Positions 42,794-53,326 of a stretch of 64,000 nucleotides of DNA are shown here, one piece after another. This DNA is from Paraburkholderia fungorum (lineage in GTDB: Bacteria > Pseudomonadota > Gammaproteobacteria > Burkholderiales > Burkholderiaceae). The notes below the pieces were generated by a model that ran no database searches, was not told the origin of the DNA, and saw only the letters and a list, made by a program, of their open reading frames with translations. The position numbers and the translations under genes were made by a program. How positions within the stretch are numbered: the stretch's first letter is position 1; every line of letters starts with the position of its first letter. The DNA is taken from positions 62,001 through 126,000 of the forward strand of contig NZ_MCAS01000004.1 of assembly GCF_003610895.1 (NCBI RefSeq). Reading direction: 5' to 3'.

Positions 42794-42815
42794 CATATAG
42801 GACCAGTCCTATATG
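42794..42815. promoter_or_regulatory. Perfect 10-bp inverted repeat upstream of the autotransporter
   Basis: CATATAGGAC at 42794-42803 and GTCCTATATG at 42806-42815 are separated by CA. Read on the minus strand, the centre is GGACTGGTC, the same nine bases as in the fimbrial element at 37679-37687. It lies 93 nt before the autotransporter start and is a strong dimer-binding candidate. The T-run needed for a terminator is missing. Confidence 0.65.
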
Positions 42816-42824
42816 ACTCCTCAA

Positions 42825-42845
42825 AATGTCGTACTGGTCAAATAG
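42825..42845 (+). promoter_or_regulatory. ACTGGTCAAATAG element upstream of the autotransporter
   Basis: Identical 13-mer to that at 37681-37693 upstream of the fimbrial pilin, with extended left-side identity. It lies 17 nt downstream of the perfect palindrome and 62 nt before the start codon. Confidence 0.6.
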
Positions 42846-42907
42846 ATGGCGTCGCAGCGAAAAGAGAACATGACATCACTTCCTCTTCGCACATGTGAGA
42901 CGACACT

Positions 42908-45900
42908 ATGAACCACGCCTATCTTGTAATCTGGAACGCGACAACCTCGACCTGGTGTGCTGTATCTGAGACTGCGGCCCGTCGCAAGAAAGGCGCGCGT
43001 CGTCTCACTCCGCTGGGAGCGTGCCTGCTCCTCGCCGGTGTCGGCATGGCCGCCGGCGCGGCGCACGCGCAGTCCATCACGTTCCCCACCACCTCCACCG
43101 TCGACATTGGCAACACAACCACTGGGGTCACGAGCCTGCTGGTGGGCAATAACGTCACCGGCACGCTCACGGGGGCAGGCGGTACATTGGTGTATTCGGG
43201 TGGACCCTTCGCACTGGGCGGCACGGTCTATCGGACGACGCAGACCCTCGATATGTCGGGGCTCAGCAATTTCGTTTTTAACAGTCCCACCAGCTTATTC
43301 AGCGTGAGCGGGCAGATGAGTGGAGGCGCGGTGCAGGCGGGTTCGACCGCCGGCACTCTGGTTCTGGCGGGCGACTCCAATACGATCACGGCTTCCAGGT
43401 TTGGGATAGGCGACAGGAATCGTTCTCTGTCCGCGAACGCAACCAACGACGGCACAGTCTCGCTCGGGCAGCGTAATACCATCAACGCCGACTTGATCAT
43501 GATTGGCAACAACCAGGCTGGCGGCACGCTCAATTTTCAGAGCGGGGTTGCGGACGGCACACTCGTTGTGCGTGGTACGGATGGCAGCAGCCCGGTCTCT
43601 ACCTGGAGTATCGGCACCGGCGCCAACAGTAATTACAGCGGTAGCACCGGCACGGTGGATCTTTCCCAGGGTTCGCTGGATGCACGAGTCGACAACCTGA
43701 CCCTCGGTGCGGCCGTCTTTGGCTCGCAGTCAGCAAGCGGCACCTTCAAGCTGGGTGCTGGCCTGCTGGACGCCAATTCAATCACCCTGGGGCAGCGCAG
43801 CAGTACCACGGGCGCCGGCGGGGCAAGCGGCACGCTGACGATTGGCAGCGGCACGGTACGTGCACAGACGCTGACGATAGGTGACCGCTCGGGCACGACG
43901 GGAACCGCCACAGGCATTGTGAACCTGAACGGCGGCGGCGCGCTACGTGTGCAGACCATCCAGCCCGGCGCGGGTACCGCGACGCGCACGATCAACTGGA
44001 ACAACGGCACCATCGGCAACTACGCCGATGGCGCGGACATGACGATCTCCGGCGCCAACATCGTGCTGGCGGGAACCGGCACACATACGTTCCAGATCGA
44101 CGGTGCCGATGCAGTCGGTACGGTGAATTCGACGCTGAGCAATGCCACCGGCGCCAAAGGAACACTTGTCAAGGCAGGCTCCGGTACGCTCGTGCTCGCC
44201 GCGAACAACACCTATAGCGGCGGCACGACGGTGAACGATGGGCTGGTCAATTTCCGCACACTGTCCAACCTTGGCACGGGCAACGTCACGCTCGACGGCG
44301 GCGGTTTGCAATGGGCTACTGGCAATAGCGTGGATGTCTCGCCGCGTCTGAACGCGCTCGGTCAGAACGGCGCCTTTCTCGACACCAATGGCAATGACGT
44401 GACGCTCGCCCAGGGGATCTCGGGCGACGGCGGTGTGCTGGTCAAACAGGGCGCGGGCACGCTGACCCTGACCGGCGACAACACGTATGACGGCGGCACC
44501 CAGATCGACGCCGGCACCGTGCAGATCGGCAACGGCGGCACGGCCGGCAGCATCCAGGGTGATGTGCTGAACAACGGCGCGCTGGTGGTCGACCGTGCCG
44601 ATGAGGTGACGCTGTCGGGTGCAATCTCCGGAACTGGCACGCTGACGCAGGCAGGCACGGGTACCACGATTCTCACGGGCGACAGCACGTTCGCCGGCCC
44701 GACCACGATCGACTCGGGCACATTGCAACTCGGCGATGGCGGCACCAGTGGCAGCCTGACGGGACCGATCGTCAACAACGCGGCACTCGCTGTTGACCGT
44801 TCCGATACGGTGGTCCTGCCTGGCGTGATTTCCGGCACGGGCTCACTCACGCAAATGGGCACCGGGACCACCGTGCTCGCGGGCGAGAACACATACACCG
44901 GCGGTACGACGATCGACGCCGGCACGCTGCAGATCGGTAACGGCGGCACCACGGGCAGCATCGTCGGCGATGTCACCAATAACGGCACGCTGGCGTTCAA
45001 TCGCGCCGACACGGTGACGTTTTCGAATCTGATCAGTGGTACGGGCGGTCTGGTGCAGGCGGGGCCGGGCACCCTCAACCTGGAGGGCGATCAGACCTAC
45101 AGTGGACCGACCACGGTGCAAGGCGGCGTGCTGGCGGTGAACGGTTCCATTCAGTCGGCGACGAACGTCATGGCTGGCGGCACGCTCGGCGGCTACGGCA
45201 CCATCATTGGTGACGTGCAGAATGCGGGCGTAGTCGCACCGGGCAGCGCCGGCACGCCGGGCGGATCGTTCGGAAACCTGATGATTCACGGCAACTACGT
45301 GGGCGACGGCGGCAAGCTGGTACTCAACACCGTACTGGGCGACGACAGTTCGCCGACCGACCGTCTGGTGATCGACGGCTCTGCGTCGGACGCCGCTCGG
45401 GCCGTTGAAAGCGTCTCGGCCTCGGGCGATACCGGGCTGGTGGTCAAGCGGGCAGGCGGCACCGGTGCGCAGACGAACGTCGGTATCCAGGTGGTGTCGG
45501 CGGTCAACGGTGCGACCACCGAGGCGGGTGCGTTCACGCTTGACTCGGCGTCGGACGGCTATCGCAAGGGCTTTGGCACGGTGTCGGCCGGTGGCTATGA
45601 CTACATGCTCGAGCGCGGCGGCAACGGTGGCAATGCACAGGACTGGTACCTGGTCTCGGCGGCGCCGCCCGTTACACCCATTACGCCCGTCACGCCTGTT
45701 GATCCGGTAGACCCCGTGAAACCCGTCGAACCGGAGGTGCCGGTTGATCCGGGCAAGCCCGTTGCGCCGCCCAATCCAGGCGAGCAGGAAGACAACGCCG
45801 GCACGGCGCCCGTTACGCCCACGGCGCCAGCACCGCTCGTTACGCCCGAACCGGATGCCTACCTCGGCAACGCGTGGGCCGCGACGATGATGCCTATCCA

Positions 45901-46807
45901 CACGCTGCATCAGCGTCAGGGTCAGGCGGGCGGCAACGTCGACGGAGGTACCGGCATTGACGACGCGGCATGGGTGCGCGTGGAAGGCCAGAGCATGTCG
46001 ATGACCGGCAACGGCCGTGACGTGTCGGGCAACAACCGTACGATCCACGCAGGCGGCGACGTGCTGCGCTTCAAGGACGGCGGCGACGGCAGTTTCCGGG
46101 TCGGTGTGATGGGCATGTACGGTAGCCAGACCAACTGGTCGACGCGTGAGCTGTGGAACCCGCTTGCCAATAACTTCCAATCGGCTACCGCGCGCGGCAG
46201 TGTCGAAGGCTACAACGTCGGTCTCTATGGCACGTGGTATGGCAATCGCGACATCCTGTCGGGTCCGTACGTCGATACGTGGCTGATGTACGGCGCGTAC
46301 AGCAACACCGTCGGCGGCAGCCTCGCGACCGACTCGTACCGTTCAAGCACCGTCACCGGTTCGCTCGAAACGGGTTACTCGATTCCGGTGTACCAGCGGG
46401 GCAACACGCGTGTGTTCGTCGAGCCGCAGGCTCAGGTGATTTACTCGCACTACAGTGCGGACGAGCATGCCGCACCGGCCGGCCTGATCGGCGGCCAGAG
46501 CGACAACAACGTGCTGACACGTGTGGGCGTGCGCTTGCATGGCACAACGCCGGTAGGCAACAGCGGCGCGCAACTGCGTCCGTTCGTCGAGACTAACTGG
46601 TGGCATGGTCCGTCGTCGCCGTCGGTCGCGATCGACGGCAACATGTTCAACCTGAGCATGCCCGCCAACCGGATGGAATTGAAGACCGGGTTGCAGGGAC
46701 AGGTGACAAAGAACCTCTCGGTGACGGGTTCGGTGGGAGTGCAAACCAATTTCGGTGGCTACGGCGTCGTGACGGGGCAACTGGCAGCGAAATACAGCTG
46801 GAAGTAA
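42908..46807 (+). CDS. Autotransporter adhesin with ESPR signal and PATR repeats
   Basis: A 1299-residue type Va autotransporter. The extended signal peptide region is [21 protein letters not shown] (split pattern W-N-x5-W-x-AVSE), then RRKKG and a hydrophobic core ending AAHA. The passenger (56 to about 915) is Gly/Thr/Asn-rich beta-helix with passenger-associated repeats ([17 protein letters not shown] type). Three 68-residue units span residues 510-713. A proline-rich linker follows at about 920-980 (P-V-x-P repeats). The C-terminal barrel is about 985-1299, ending AKYSWK. No protease motif was seen, so it is more likely an adhesin or aggregation factor. The two elements upstream suggest coregulation with the fimbriae. 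Confidence 0.92.
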   Translation: MNHAYLVIWNATTSTWCAVSETAARRKKGARRLTPLGACLLLAGVGMAAGAAHAQSITFPTTSTVDIGNTTTGVTSLLVGNNVTGTLTGAGGTLVYSGGPFALGGTVYRTTQTLDMSGLSNFVFNSPTSLFSVSGQMSGGAVQAGSTAGTLVLAGDSNTITASRFGIGDRNRSLSANATNDGTVSLGQRNTINADLIMIGNNQAGGTLNFQSGVADGTLVVRGTDGSSPVSTWSIGTGANSNYSGSTGTVDLSQGSLDARVDNLTLGAAVFGSQSASGTFKLGAGLLDANSITLGQRSSTTGAGGASGTLTIGSGTVRAQTLTIGDRSGTTGTATGIVNLNGGGALRVQTIQPGAGTATRTINWNNGTIGNYADGADMTISGANIVLAGTGTHTFQIDGADAVGTVNSTLSNATGAKGTLVKAGSGTLVLAANNTYSGGTTVNDGLVNFRTLSNLGTGNVTLDGGGLQWATGNSVDVSPRLNALGQNGAFLDTNGNDVTLAQGISGDGGVLVKQGAGTLTLTGDNTYDGGTQIDAGTVQIGNGGTAGSIQGDVLNNGALVVDRADEVTLSGAISGTGTLTQAGTGTTILTGDSTFAGPTTIDSGTLQLGDGGTSGSLTGPIVNNAALAVDRSDTVVLPGVISGTGSLTQMGTGTTVLAGENTYTGGTTIDAGTLQIGNGGTTGSIVGDVTNNGTLAFNRADTVTFSNLISGTGGLVQAGPGTLNLEGDQTYSGPTTVQGGVLAVNGSIQSATNVMAGGTLGGYGTIIGDVQNAGVVAPGSAGTPGGSFGNLMIHGNYVGDGGKLVLNTVLGDDSSPTDRLVIDGSASDAARAVESVSASGDTGLVVKRAGGTGAQTNVGIQVVSAVNGATTEAGAFTLDSASDGYRKGFGTVSAGGYDYMLERGGNGGNAQDWYLVSAAPPVTPITPVTPVDPVDPVKPVEPEVPVDPGKPVAPPNPGEQEDNAGTAPVTPTAPAPLVTPEPDAYLGNAWAATMMPIHTLHQRQGQAGGNVDGGTGIDDAAWVRVEGQSMSMTGNGRDVSGNNRTIHAGGDVLRFKDGGDGSFRVGVMGMYGSQTNWSTRELWNPLANNFQSATARGSVEGYNVGLYGTWYGNRDILSGPYVDTWLMYGAYSNTVGGSLATDSYRSSTVTGSLETGYSIPVYQRGNTRVFVEPQAQVIYSHYSADEHAAPAGLIGGQSDNNVLTRVGVRLHGTTPVGNSGAQLRPFVETNWWHGPSSPSVAIDGNMFNLSMPANRMELKTGLQGQVTKNLSVTGSVGVQTNFGGYGVVTGQLAAKYSWK
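44435..45046 (+). repeat. Three 204-bp coding repeats in the autotransporter
   Basis: Units begin at 44435, 44639 and 44843, exactly 204 bp apart, each encoding 68 residues of the form LTQ-x-GTGT...NTY-GGT-ID-GT-QIGNGGT-GSI...V-N-L-DR-D-V...ISGTG. A partial fourth unit starts at 45047. The period is constant while the bases differ, so the units are old but in register. Confidence 0.85.
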
Positions 46808-47262
46808 TGCCGGGTAAGCATCGCTTTGTCAGTCACAAGGAGGAGACGGGACTAGATATAAACCCTTAGTCATCCGATGCAAGGTGACGGACACGCATCG
46901 CGTCATTCAGGCGTTTCAACCAAAATTCACCACAATTACATTAACAACACCTACCACGGCGCCGATAGTATTGTGGAAATTACTACTCGCAACTGGAGAC
47001 AACGCCTGCGTCACGCTTGATTTCCGCATGCATACCGTTCCGATGCGTCCCGTCACAACCTGCCGCTGGTGAGGTACCCGGTGACGGCGTCGCCAGCAGG
47101 TGAAACCGGGTAGACGGTGACGATCGTTTCTTGCGATCCTGCCTGCCTCCTGCGTGCGTTGGCGTCGTCGGCGCCTCCCTCGCCAATGCTCGTCGTTTGC
47201 GCGAGGCGTCTGAGGAATCAGATTATTTCGCGGCAGACCGGCAGTCCCATACAGGAGGCAAT
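46808..47262. other. Intergenic stretch upstream of alanine dehydrogenase
   Basis: About 455 bases. The first half is AT-richer, around 46850-47000. A rightward frame open from 47131 runs into the alanine dehydrogenase gene, but the family N-terminus starts at 47263. No terminator with a T-run was found after the autotransporter. It probably contains the ald promoter. Confidence 0.5.
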
Positions 47263-48381
47263 ATGCATATAGGCGTTCCGAAGGAGATCAAAAACCACGA
47301 GTATCGCGTCGGTCTCACGCCGTCTTCCGTGCGTGAGATCGTCGCGCACGGACACAGCGTGGACGTCGAGACAGGCGCTGGCGCAGGCATCGGCGCAACG
47401 GACGACGCGTACCGGGCCGCGGGCGCGCAGGTTGCGTCCAGCGCGGAAGCGGTGTTTGCCGCGGCCGACATGATCGTCAAGGTGAAAGAGCCCCAGGCGC
47501 GCGAGCGAGCGATGCTGCGACGCGGACAGATTCTTTTCACCTATTTGCACCTCGCGCCGGACCCCGAGCAGTGCGCCGATCTCGTCCGAAGCAACGCGGT
47601 CTGCATTGCGTATGAGACCGTCACGCAACGCGGCGGCGGACTGCCTCTGCTCGCGCCGATGTCAGAAGTTGCGGGCCGCATGTCGATTCAGGCGGGTGCG
47701 TTCAGCCTGGAACGCGCGCACGGTGGCAAGGGCATCCTGCTTGGCGGCGTGGCGGGCGTGCCCCCCGCGAAGATTGTGATTCTCGGCGCCGGCGTGGTCG
47801 GCTCCAATGCCGCGCAGATGGCTGTCGGCACGGGGGCGCAGGTCGTCGTGATCGACCGCAGTGTCGATGCGTTGCGTCGCATGGATCGGCTGCTGGGCGC
47901 ACGTGTGATCACCTTGTATTCGAATCAGGACAACATCGAACGGTACGTGCTCGATGCCGACCTCGTGATCGGCGGCGTGCTCGTGCCCGGCGCCACTGCG
48001 CCCAAACTCGTCACGCGCAAGATGGTCGAGGCGATGAGCCCCGGCTCCGTCATCGTCGATGTCGCGATCGACCAGGGTGGGTGCTGCGAAACCGCGAAGC
48101 CCACGACTCACGCGGAGCCTACGTACAGAGTTGGCGAAGTCGTCCACTACTGTGTCGCGAACATGCCAGGCGGTGTGCCGCGCACGTCCACTTACGCGTT
48201 GAATAACGCGACGCTTCCCTTCGTTCTGCAGATTGCCGACCAGGGCTGGCGCAAGGCGCTTACCGATGACGAACATCTGCGTCGAGGCCTGAATGTCGCG
48301 TTCGGCAAGGTGACCTGTCCCGAGGTCGCCGAGGCACTGGGCTACACCTGCGAGGATGCAGTCGCCATCGCCGCTGAATAA
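47263..48381 (+). CDS. ald: Alanine dehydrogenase
   Basis: A 372-residue NAD-dependent alanine dehydrogenase. MHIGVPKEIKNHEYRVGLTP is the family N-terminus. VKVKEPQ and the catalytic His in FTYLHLAPD follow. The dinucleotide motif VILGAGVVGSNAAQMAVG is central, and DVAIDQGGCCETAKPTTH and HYCVANMPGGVPRTST are the remaining signatures. It interconverts L-alanine with pyruvate and ammonia in the cytosol. ATG at 47263 has AGGAGG 6 nt upstream. It stands alone, and no Lrp-type regulator is adjacent. Confidence 0.95.
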   Translation: MHIGVPKEIKNHEYRVGLTPSSVREIVAHGHSVDVETGAGAGIGATDDAYRAAGAQVASSAEAVFAAADMIVKVKEPQARERAMLRRGQILFTYLHLAPDPEQCADLVRSNAVCIAYETVTQRGGGLPLLAPMSEVAGRMSIQAGAFSLERAHGGKGILLGGVAGVPPAKIVILGAGVVGSNAAQMAVGTGAQVVVIDRSVDALRRMDRLLGARVITLYSNQDNIERYVLDADLVIGGVLVPGATAPKLVTRKMVEAMSPGSVIVDVAIDQGGCCETAKPTTHAEPTYRVGEVVHYCVANMPGGVPRTSTYALNNATLPFVLQIADQGWRKALTDDEHLRRGLNVAFGKVTCPEVAEALGYTCEDAVAIAAE

Positions 48382-48399
48382 CAAAACCATCGAGACGCC

Positions 48400-48438
48400 G
48401 GCTGGTAGGGGTATCCGGTTTAGATACCCGTACCAGCC
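48400..48438. terminator. Long hairpin after alanine dehydrogenase
   Basis: A 16-base arm at 48400-48415 pairs with 48423-48438 with one mismatch (GGCTGGTA-x-GGGTATC against its complement), enclosing a 7-nt loop. There is no T-run, so it is a processing or stability hairpin, or a bidirectional terminator helped by other factors. Confidence 0.6.
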
Positions 48439-48521
48439 GCGCCATTTGCCCGCCTGATCGCTATCGTTCGCGATACCGCCGGCCGTGACGCAAAGTCGTC
48501 GCGCAGTGTTCGATTGTCCGT

Positions 48522-49040
48522 CTAGTTCAGACGGCGCCAGACCGAAATCGGCACATCTCCATTCGGTCGGGGCGCTACGCGATAGCTCAGTTCGCCGCCT
48601 TTAAGCTCGTAGCTTCGCTTCTGCTGCTCGCCCTCCCAATTGGGAAACGAAGCATTCTGAATATGAAAAATCAAGGTTCCGCCGGCCGGGTCCACGCTGA
48701 TCGTACCGAAGTGCGTGCTGGAACCCATGACGGCCGCTTTGTACTCGGCCGGCGTTCCTGTGCCCTTGTCGCCTGAAGCGAATTGAGGGCGTTCTGCCTT
48801 GAAAATCTGCAGCGAGTAGTGTCCCTGCGCGTCGATGAGCAGCAGTCCTCTGGGCGCGGCACCGTAGTCGCGATCCCGCGAGCCATCGGGATGCTGGACA
48901 TCGGCTGCCGCCAAAGTCCACGTCCCTGCCAGCGAGGGCTCGACGGCTATCGTATCGGCACGCACGACGCTCGCCAGTAACGTGCACGCAGAGAAGACAG
49001 TCGCCAGGATGCCGTGCTTAAAAACCCTATTGCCGTTCAT
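48522..49040 (-). CDS. Exported lipocalin-like domain protein
   Basis: A 172-residue protein with a signal peptide ending ASVVRA. The lipocalin-like fold (Pfam Lipocalin_5 type) follows: LAGTWTLAAADVQHPDGS, LLLIDAQGHYSLQIFKAERPQF, EYKAAVMGSSTHFGTISVD and ELSYRVAPRPNGDVPISVWRRL. It is probably periplasmic and binds a small hydrophobic ligand. It diverges from a LysR gene across 164 nt that contains two inverted repeats, so LysR control is possible. Confidence 0.85.
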   Translation of the reverse strand: MNGNRVFKHGILATVFSACTLLASVVRADTIAVEPSLAGTWTLAAADVQHPDGSRDRDYGAAPRGLLLIDAQGHYSLQIFKAERPQFASGDKGTGTPAEYKAAVMGSSTHFGTISVDPAGGTLIFHIQNASFPNWEGEQQKRSYELKGGELSYRVAPRPNGDVPISVWRRLN

Positions 49041-49157
49041 ACAGTGAATTTCTCCGTGAGTTGATGCAGAAACCTGCTCGTATCAAGACCTGATCGAGAT
49101 ATCCGTGACGTGCGCATTGCGATCGAACACCGTCATCAATGGTAGCCAGACGAATGT

Positions 49158-49202
49158 GTAATGAATGCGATAATTCAGCGTCATTACTTCAGAAAAACTG
49201 AA
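49158..49202. promoter_or_regulatory. Inverted repeats in the lipocalin/LysR divergent region
   Basis: GTAATGA at 49158-49164 and TCATTAC at 49181-49187 form a perfect pair 16 nt apart. TTCAG-AAAAA-CTGAA follows at 49188-49202. The second ends 2 nt before the LysR start codon. Its complement differs at one of 15 positions from the repeat at 20355-20369 beside another LysR gene. Confidence 0.5.
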
Positions 49203-49204
49203 TC

Positions 49205-50080
49205 ATGCCGCTGCCTAACCTGGATATGGACGCCTTGAGAACGTTTCTGTTGACCCAACAGCTCGGGAGTCTGAACCGCGCTGCTGAACGGATAGGCCGC
49301 TCGCAATCGGCAGTCAGCCAGCAGATGCGCAAGCTGGAGGAACAGGTAGGCCAGGCTTTGTTTCGCAGACGAGGGCGAGGTCTGGCGTTGACCGAATCCG
49401 GCGATCTGATCCTCTCGTACGCGCGCCGTATTCTTGATCTCAACGATGAAGCCGCTCGGGCCGTTCGGGGGACAAGTGTTGCGGGTGCTGTGCGCTTTGG
49501 CTTACCAGGCGATTTCGCGGAAACGTGGCTCCCGGCGGCCCTGGGGCAATTCAAGAAGACGCATCCGGCAGTTCTCGTAGAGATCGCGGTTGACCGCAAT
49601 GGTCTCCTGCTGGAGCGGCTGGACCGGGGCGATCTCGATCTCGTGCTTGCGATGGGCAATGAGAGTCGCCGGGATGCTGAACACGTGGCCACGTTGCAGA
49701 TGGCATGGATCGGCCCGGCCGGGATCGACATGCGTGCCCGCCGTGATGCCCCTCTGGACCTGGCGCTGTACAACTCGCCTTGCCTTTTTCGTCGCGCCGG
49801 TATCGAGGCGCTCGAACAGGCAAACATTTCGTGGAGATTGGCCTACACCACCTCCAGCCTTCAAAGTCTTTGGGCCGGCGTGATGGCAGGGCTTGGCATC
49901 ACATTGAGAACGGCGAGCGGGCTGCCTTCGTCTCTCAGGCAACTCGATGCCAAGGATGGTCTCCCGCCATTGCCGGCGGTCCAACTTTGCCTGCACGCCG
50001 GACAGCGCGCGATTTCACCGGCCTTGGCCGAGCTGAAACGCGTTGTCATCGAGAATGCCATGAACCATCTCGGCGTGTAG
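49205..50080 (+). CDS. LysR-family transcriptional regulator
   Basis: A 291-residue LysR-type regulator. The helix-turn-helix has LRTFLLTQQLGSLNRAAERIG and QSAVSQQMRKLEEQVG. The effector domain is from about 95, with GDLDLVLAMG and GLGITLRTASGLP. A second in-frame ATG at 49226 is possible, but the first is kept. It diverges from the lipocalin-like gene, which is the likely target. Confidence 0.92.
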   Translation: MPLPNLDMDALRTFLLTQQLGSLNRAAERIGRSQSAVSQQMRKLEEQVGQALFRRRGRGLALTESGDLILSYARRILDLNDEAARAVRGTSVAGAVRFGLPGDFAETWLPAALGQFKKTHPAVLVEIAVDRNGLLLERLDRGDLDLVLAMGNESRRDAEHVATLQMAWIGPAGIDMRARRDAPLDLALYNSPCLFRRAGIEALEQANISWRLAYTTSSLQSLWAGVMAGLGITLRTASGLPSSLRQLDAKDGLPPLPAVQLCLHAGQRAISPALAELKRVVIENAMNHLGV

Positions 50081-50345
50081 ATGTAGACAGGCTGAATCGT
50101 CTGCCGGCCGTGAGCCGATATGCGCTGCCATCGATGATGGAGGTAGGGGTAGCGGCGTTTGCCGTTGTGGATGAATCCGGCGGCCTTTGGTGGCGGCGAG
50201 CACAGCGCGCCGGGACAGTAACTGGCTAACAGCGGCAGCTTCGGCGCCGCATGTCAGGTTGCCGGCACAATCGCTTGACCCGCATTGCCTGTCGTCGCGG
50301 CTTGAGGATTTTTTCGTAAAAACGGAGGATAACGAAATTATATAA

Positions 50346-51509
50346 ATGGTTTTCCGTTCATCGATCTTCCTGGCTATTGAGTCAATCCGTGGTGCTGAAT
50401 CATCCAGAGCCTGGCATCGCTGGCAAACCGCTTCTTCGCTTCGGCTTGTGACAGAATGCGGTTGGGATTTCTCATCAGAAGACGCGCTTCGATCTGTCCG
50501 GATAACACCATTGAACTTTCTTGCTACCACCGTCCCGATCTCGCTGGTCAACGGCGTTCTGGCCAGCGCGGACCCCGCCGCGGTCGAGCGTCTGGCTGAG
50601 CAATCGGGTATCTCCCGTGAACTGCTGCACGCGGCGGGCGCCCGGGTAACGCAGGAGCAGTTCGCCACGCTCTACCGGATGCTTGCCAACGAACTGGACG
50701 ACGAGATGCCCGGCATTTTCAGCCGGCCGCTGCGTAACGGGACCTTGAAATACCTGTGTTTGAGCCTGCTCGATGCATCGCGGCTCGATGTCGCGATGCA
50801 TCGGATGAGGCAGTTCCTGCATCTGATTCTCGATGAATTCAGGCTTGAAACGCGTCGCGAAGATGGGTTTTGCCGCGTTGAATTAGTGGCAAATCCGCAA
50901 GGTCCGGCTCTCACTGTGCTCGCACGTCAACTCATGCTCAAGTTCGTGCATGGGCTCGCGTCGTGGTTGATCGGTCAGCGGATTCCATTGATCGAAGTGG
51001 AGTTCGATTTTCCGCGTTCGCCGAATGCGGCTGACTATCTTTATCTTTTTCCGGGTCCTGTGCGGTTCAATTGCGCGAGAACCTGCATGTGTTTCGAGGC
51101 GCGGTATCTCGACATGGCGATTCGCCAGCACAAACCGGATCTAAAGAAATTTCTGTTGCGTGCGCCGGAAGACTGGATCTTTGTGTCATTTGCCGAACAA
51201 ATGGCCAGCCATCGTGTTCGGCAATATATTTCCAGTTGTCTTCCGCAGGTTCCGACCATCGAGGTGGTCGCACGCGATCTGCATTACTCCGTCCGTACGT
51301 TGTGCCGGCGGTTGTCGGCCGAAGGCACAACCTTCCAGGCGGTCAAGGATGAATTGCGCCGTGACATTGCCATTCAGCGTCTCACGCGCTCGGCCGATGC
51401 GATTCGCGCCATTGCCTATGACGTCGGCTTCGACGACCCGACGGCGTTTCATCGGGCATTCCGTCATTGGACCGGCAGCACGCCTCACGCCTATCGTCAG
51501 CCGGTCTGA
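50346..51509 (+). CDS. AraC-family transcriptional regulator with arabinose-binding-type N-terminal domain
   Basis: Up to 387 residues. A middle domain (about 65-250) of the OruR/ArgR type has LNFLATTVPISLVNGVLAS at its start. A C-terminal AraC helix-turn-helix pair follows (IEVVARDLHYSVRTLCRRLSAEG, then AIRAIAYDVGFDDPTAFHRAFRHWTGSTP). The natural start is doubtful: the first 55 residues from ATG 50346 do not look homologous, and the domain begins near residue 53, where only weak start codons exist. It converges with the acyl-CoA ligase, whose stop is 9 nt away. The target is unknown. Confidence 0.88.
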   Translation: MVFRSSIFLAIESIRGAESSRAWHRWQTASSLRLVTECGWDFSSEDALRSVRITPLNFLATTVPISLVNGVLASADPAAVERLAEQSGISRELLHAAGARVTQEQFATLYRMLANELDDEMPGIFSRPLRNGTLKYLCLSLLDASRLDVAMHRMRQFLHLILDEFRLETRREDGFCRVELVANPQGPALTVLARQLMLKFVHGLASWLIGQRIPLIEVEFDFPRSPNAADYLYLFPGPVRFNCARTCMCFEARYLDMAIRQHKPDLKKFLLRAPEDWIFVSFAEQMASHRVRQYISSCLPQVPTIEVVARDLHYSVRTLCRRLSAEGTTFQAVKDELRRDIAIQRLTRSADAIRAIAYDVGFDDPTAFHRAFRHWTGSTPHAYRQPV

Positions 51510-51518
51510 TTCAAGGCG

Positions 51519-53159
51519 CTAGATGGAAGCGGCGGCGTACGTGTTGGCCAGATGTTTGCCGAAGCGCTGCCGGAGGGCGAGCTTCTGTAGCTTTCCTGTT
51601 GCGGTGAGCGGCAGCTCGGAAACAAACACGACGTCGTCCGGAATCCACCATTTCGCAACCCGTCCGTGATAGAACGCCAATAGTTCCGGCGCGCTCAAGG
51701 TACTGTCAGGTCGGCGTACTGCGATCAGCAAGGGGCGTTCGTCCCACTTCGGATGCTCGCACGCAATGCAGGCGGCCATGGCGATTTCCGGATGCGACAT
51801 GGCGATGTTTTCCACTTCGATGGAAGAAATCCATTCGCCGCCGGATTTGATGACGTCCTTGCTGCGGTCCGTAATCTGCATGTAGCCGTCGGCGTCGATC
51901 GTTGCGACGTCGCCGGTGGGAAACCAGCCGTCTTGCAACGCGGACTGCTCCTCGCCAAAGTAGTTTTCCATCACCCAGTGGCCGCGCGCCATCAAATCGC
52001 CGGCGGACTTACCGTCCCACGGCAACTCTTCGCCGTTCGCGTCGACGACCTTCAGGTCGATTCCGGCTACCGTGTGCCCCTGTTTTGCGTCGATGCGCGC
52101 GCGCTCGTCCGCAGGCTTGTCCGCGTAGCTTTGCAACGGCGTGCAGATGGTGCCGAGCGGTGACAGTTCCGTCATGCCCCATGCGTGTATCGCGGTAATG
52201 CCGCAATCGCGTAAAGATGCAGCCAGTTGCGGGGGGCATGCCGCCCCGCCGACCAGAGCGCGCTTGAAAGTTCCGCTGCGCTTGCCCGTGCGGCGCATAT
52301 AGTCCACCAGTCCGAGCCAGATAGTCGGCACACCTGCAGAAAAGGTAACCCCTTCCTGCTCGAAGAGTGCGCATAAGGAATCGCCGTCGAGCCTGGCGCC
52401 CGGCAGAACCAGTTTGGCCCCTGCCAATGCGGCGGAAAACGGCAAGCCCCAGGCGTTCACATGGAACATTGGCACTACCGGCGCGATGGTGTCGGTCGCC
52501 GACAGGTTGAGCGCATCCGGCATCACCGTTGCGTAAGCCATCAGCGCGAGCGAACGATGCGAATACAGCACCCCCTTGGGATTGCCGGTGGTGCCTGACG
52601 TGTAGCACAGAACGGCGGCTTCGCGCTCGTCGAACTGAGGCCATGCGAAAACCCCGGGATGTTCGCCGATCAGGGTTTCGTAACTCTCCAGTGGGACTGC
52701 GAAGGTCTGCGGCAGTGCCGCGTCGTCGCACAGCATGATCCACGTTTCCACATGCGGACACTGCGGGGCAATCTGTTCGACGAGTGCTGTGAACGAAGCA
52801 TCGAAACAGATCACCCGGTCGCGTGCATGATTGATGATGTAGGCGATCTGTTCGGGGAAGAGCCGCGGATTGATCGTATGACAAACCGCGCCAATGCCAG
52901 CCACGCCGTAATACAACTCCATGTGGCGGTAGCCGTTCCATGCGATCGTGCCGATGCGATCCCCCGCGACGATGCCACGGCTCGTCAATGCGCCGGCCAG
53001 TTGCATGGCTCGCGTGTGGCAATCCCGGTAGGTGTACCGGTGGATGTCGCCCTCTACGCGGCGCGATACGATTTCGACCCCACCGGCATGGCGCGCCGCT
53101 CGCTGTAGCAACGACGACAGCAACAACGGCGCATACATCATCTGGCCAGCCATATTCAT
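51519..53159 (-). CDS. Acyl-CoA ligase (AMP-forming, AlkK / medium-long-chain type)
   Basis: A 546-residue member of the ANL superfamily. The AMP-binding P-loop is [11 protein letters not shown]. Also present are [38 protein letters not shown] (A8 hinge region GD), [15 protein letters not shown] and the C-terminal lysine in [15 protein letters not shown]. It activates a fatty or other carboxylic acid to its CoA thioester via the acyl-adenylate. The pattern is closest to AlkK-like fatty-acyl or methylmercaptopropionyl-CoA ligases. AGGAG lies before ATG 53159. It is a single gene convergent with the AraC regulator. Confidence 0.92.
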   Translation of the reverse strand: MNMAGQMMYAPLLLSSLLQRAARHAGGVEIVSRRVEGDIHRYTYRDCHTRAMQLAGALTSRGIVAGDRIGTIAWNGYRHMELYYGVAGIGAVCHTINPRLFPEQIAYIINHARDRVICFDASFTALVEQIAPQCPHVETWIMLCDDAALPQTFAVPLESYETLIGEHPGVFAWPQFDEREAAVLCYTSGTTGNPKGVLYSHRSLALMAYATVMPDALNLSATDTIAPVVPMFHVNAWGLPFSAALAGAKLVLPGARLDGDSLCALFEQEGVTFSAGVPTIWLGLVDYMRRTGKRSGTFKRALVGGAACPPQLAASLRDCGITAIHAWGMTELSPLGTICTPLQSYADKPADERARIDAKQGHTVAGIDLKVVDANGEELPWDGKSAGDLMARGHWVMENYFGEEQSALQDGWFPTGDVATIDADGYMQITDRSKDVIKSGGEWISSIEVENIAMSHPEIAMAACIACEHPKWDERPLLIAVRRPDSTLSAPELLAFYHGRVAKWWIPDDVVFVSELPLTATGKLQKLALRQRFGKHLANTYAAASI

Positions 53160-53326
53160 GAACCTGTCTCCTGACTTAGTCTTCGACCGCGATCTGCCGC
53201 GCGGTTATCGCGGACCATTCTAGTCAGGAGCGCTTGTTTGAACATTGGCACACCTGGCCGATTGATTGACAAAATCTGCCAATCCCGGCTTATCGGAGGC
53301 GCGTAGCGGTGCGTGTCGGCGACCGG

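Noticed and set aside
42794..42815. Terminator after the fimbrial adhesin gene
   Set aside because: Perfect inverted repeat but a 2-nt loop and no T-run; the centre matches the shared GGACTGGTC element, so an operator is more likely.
44843..46180. 445-codon leftward open frame opposite the autotransporter barrel
   Set aside because: Shadow frame produced by third-position GC bias; the sense strand has linker and barrel features.
47131..47262. Longer N-terminus for alanine dehydrogenase
   Set aside because: The frame is open but the family starts at the MHIGVPKEIKNHE motif and AGGAGG lies just before that ATG.
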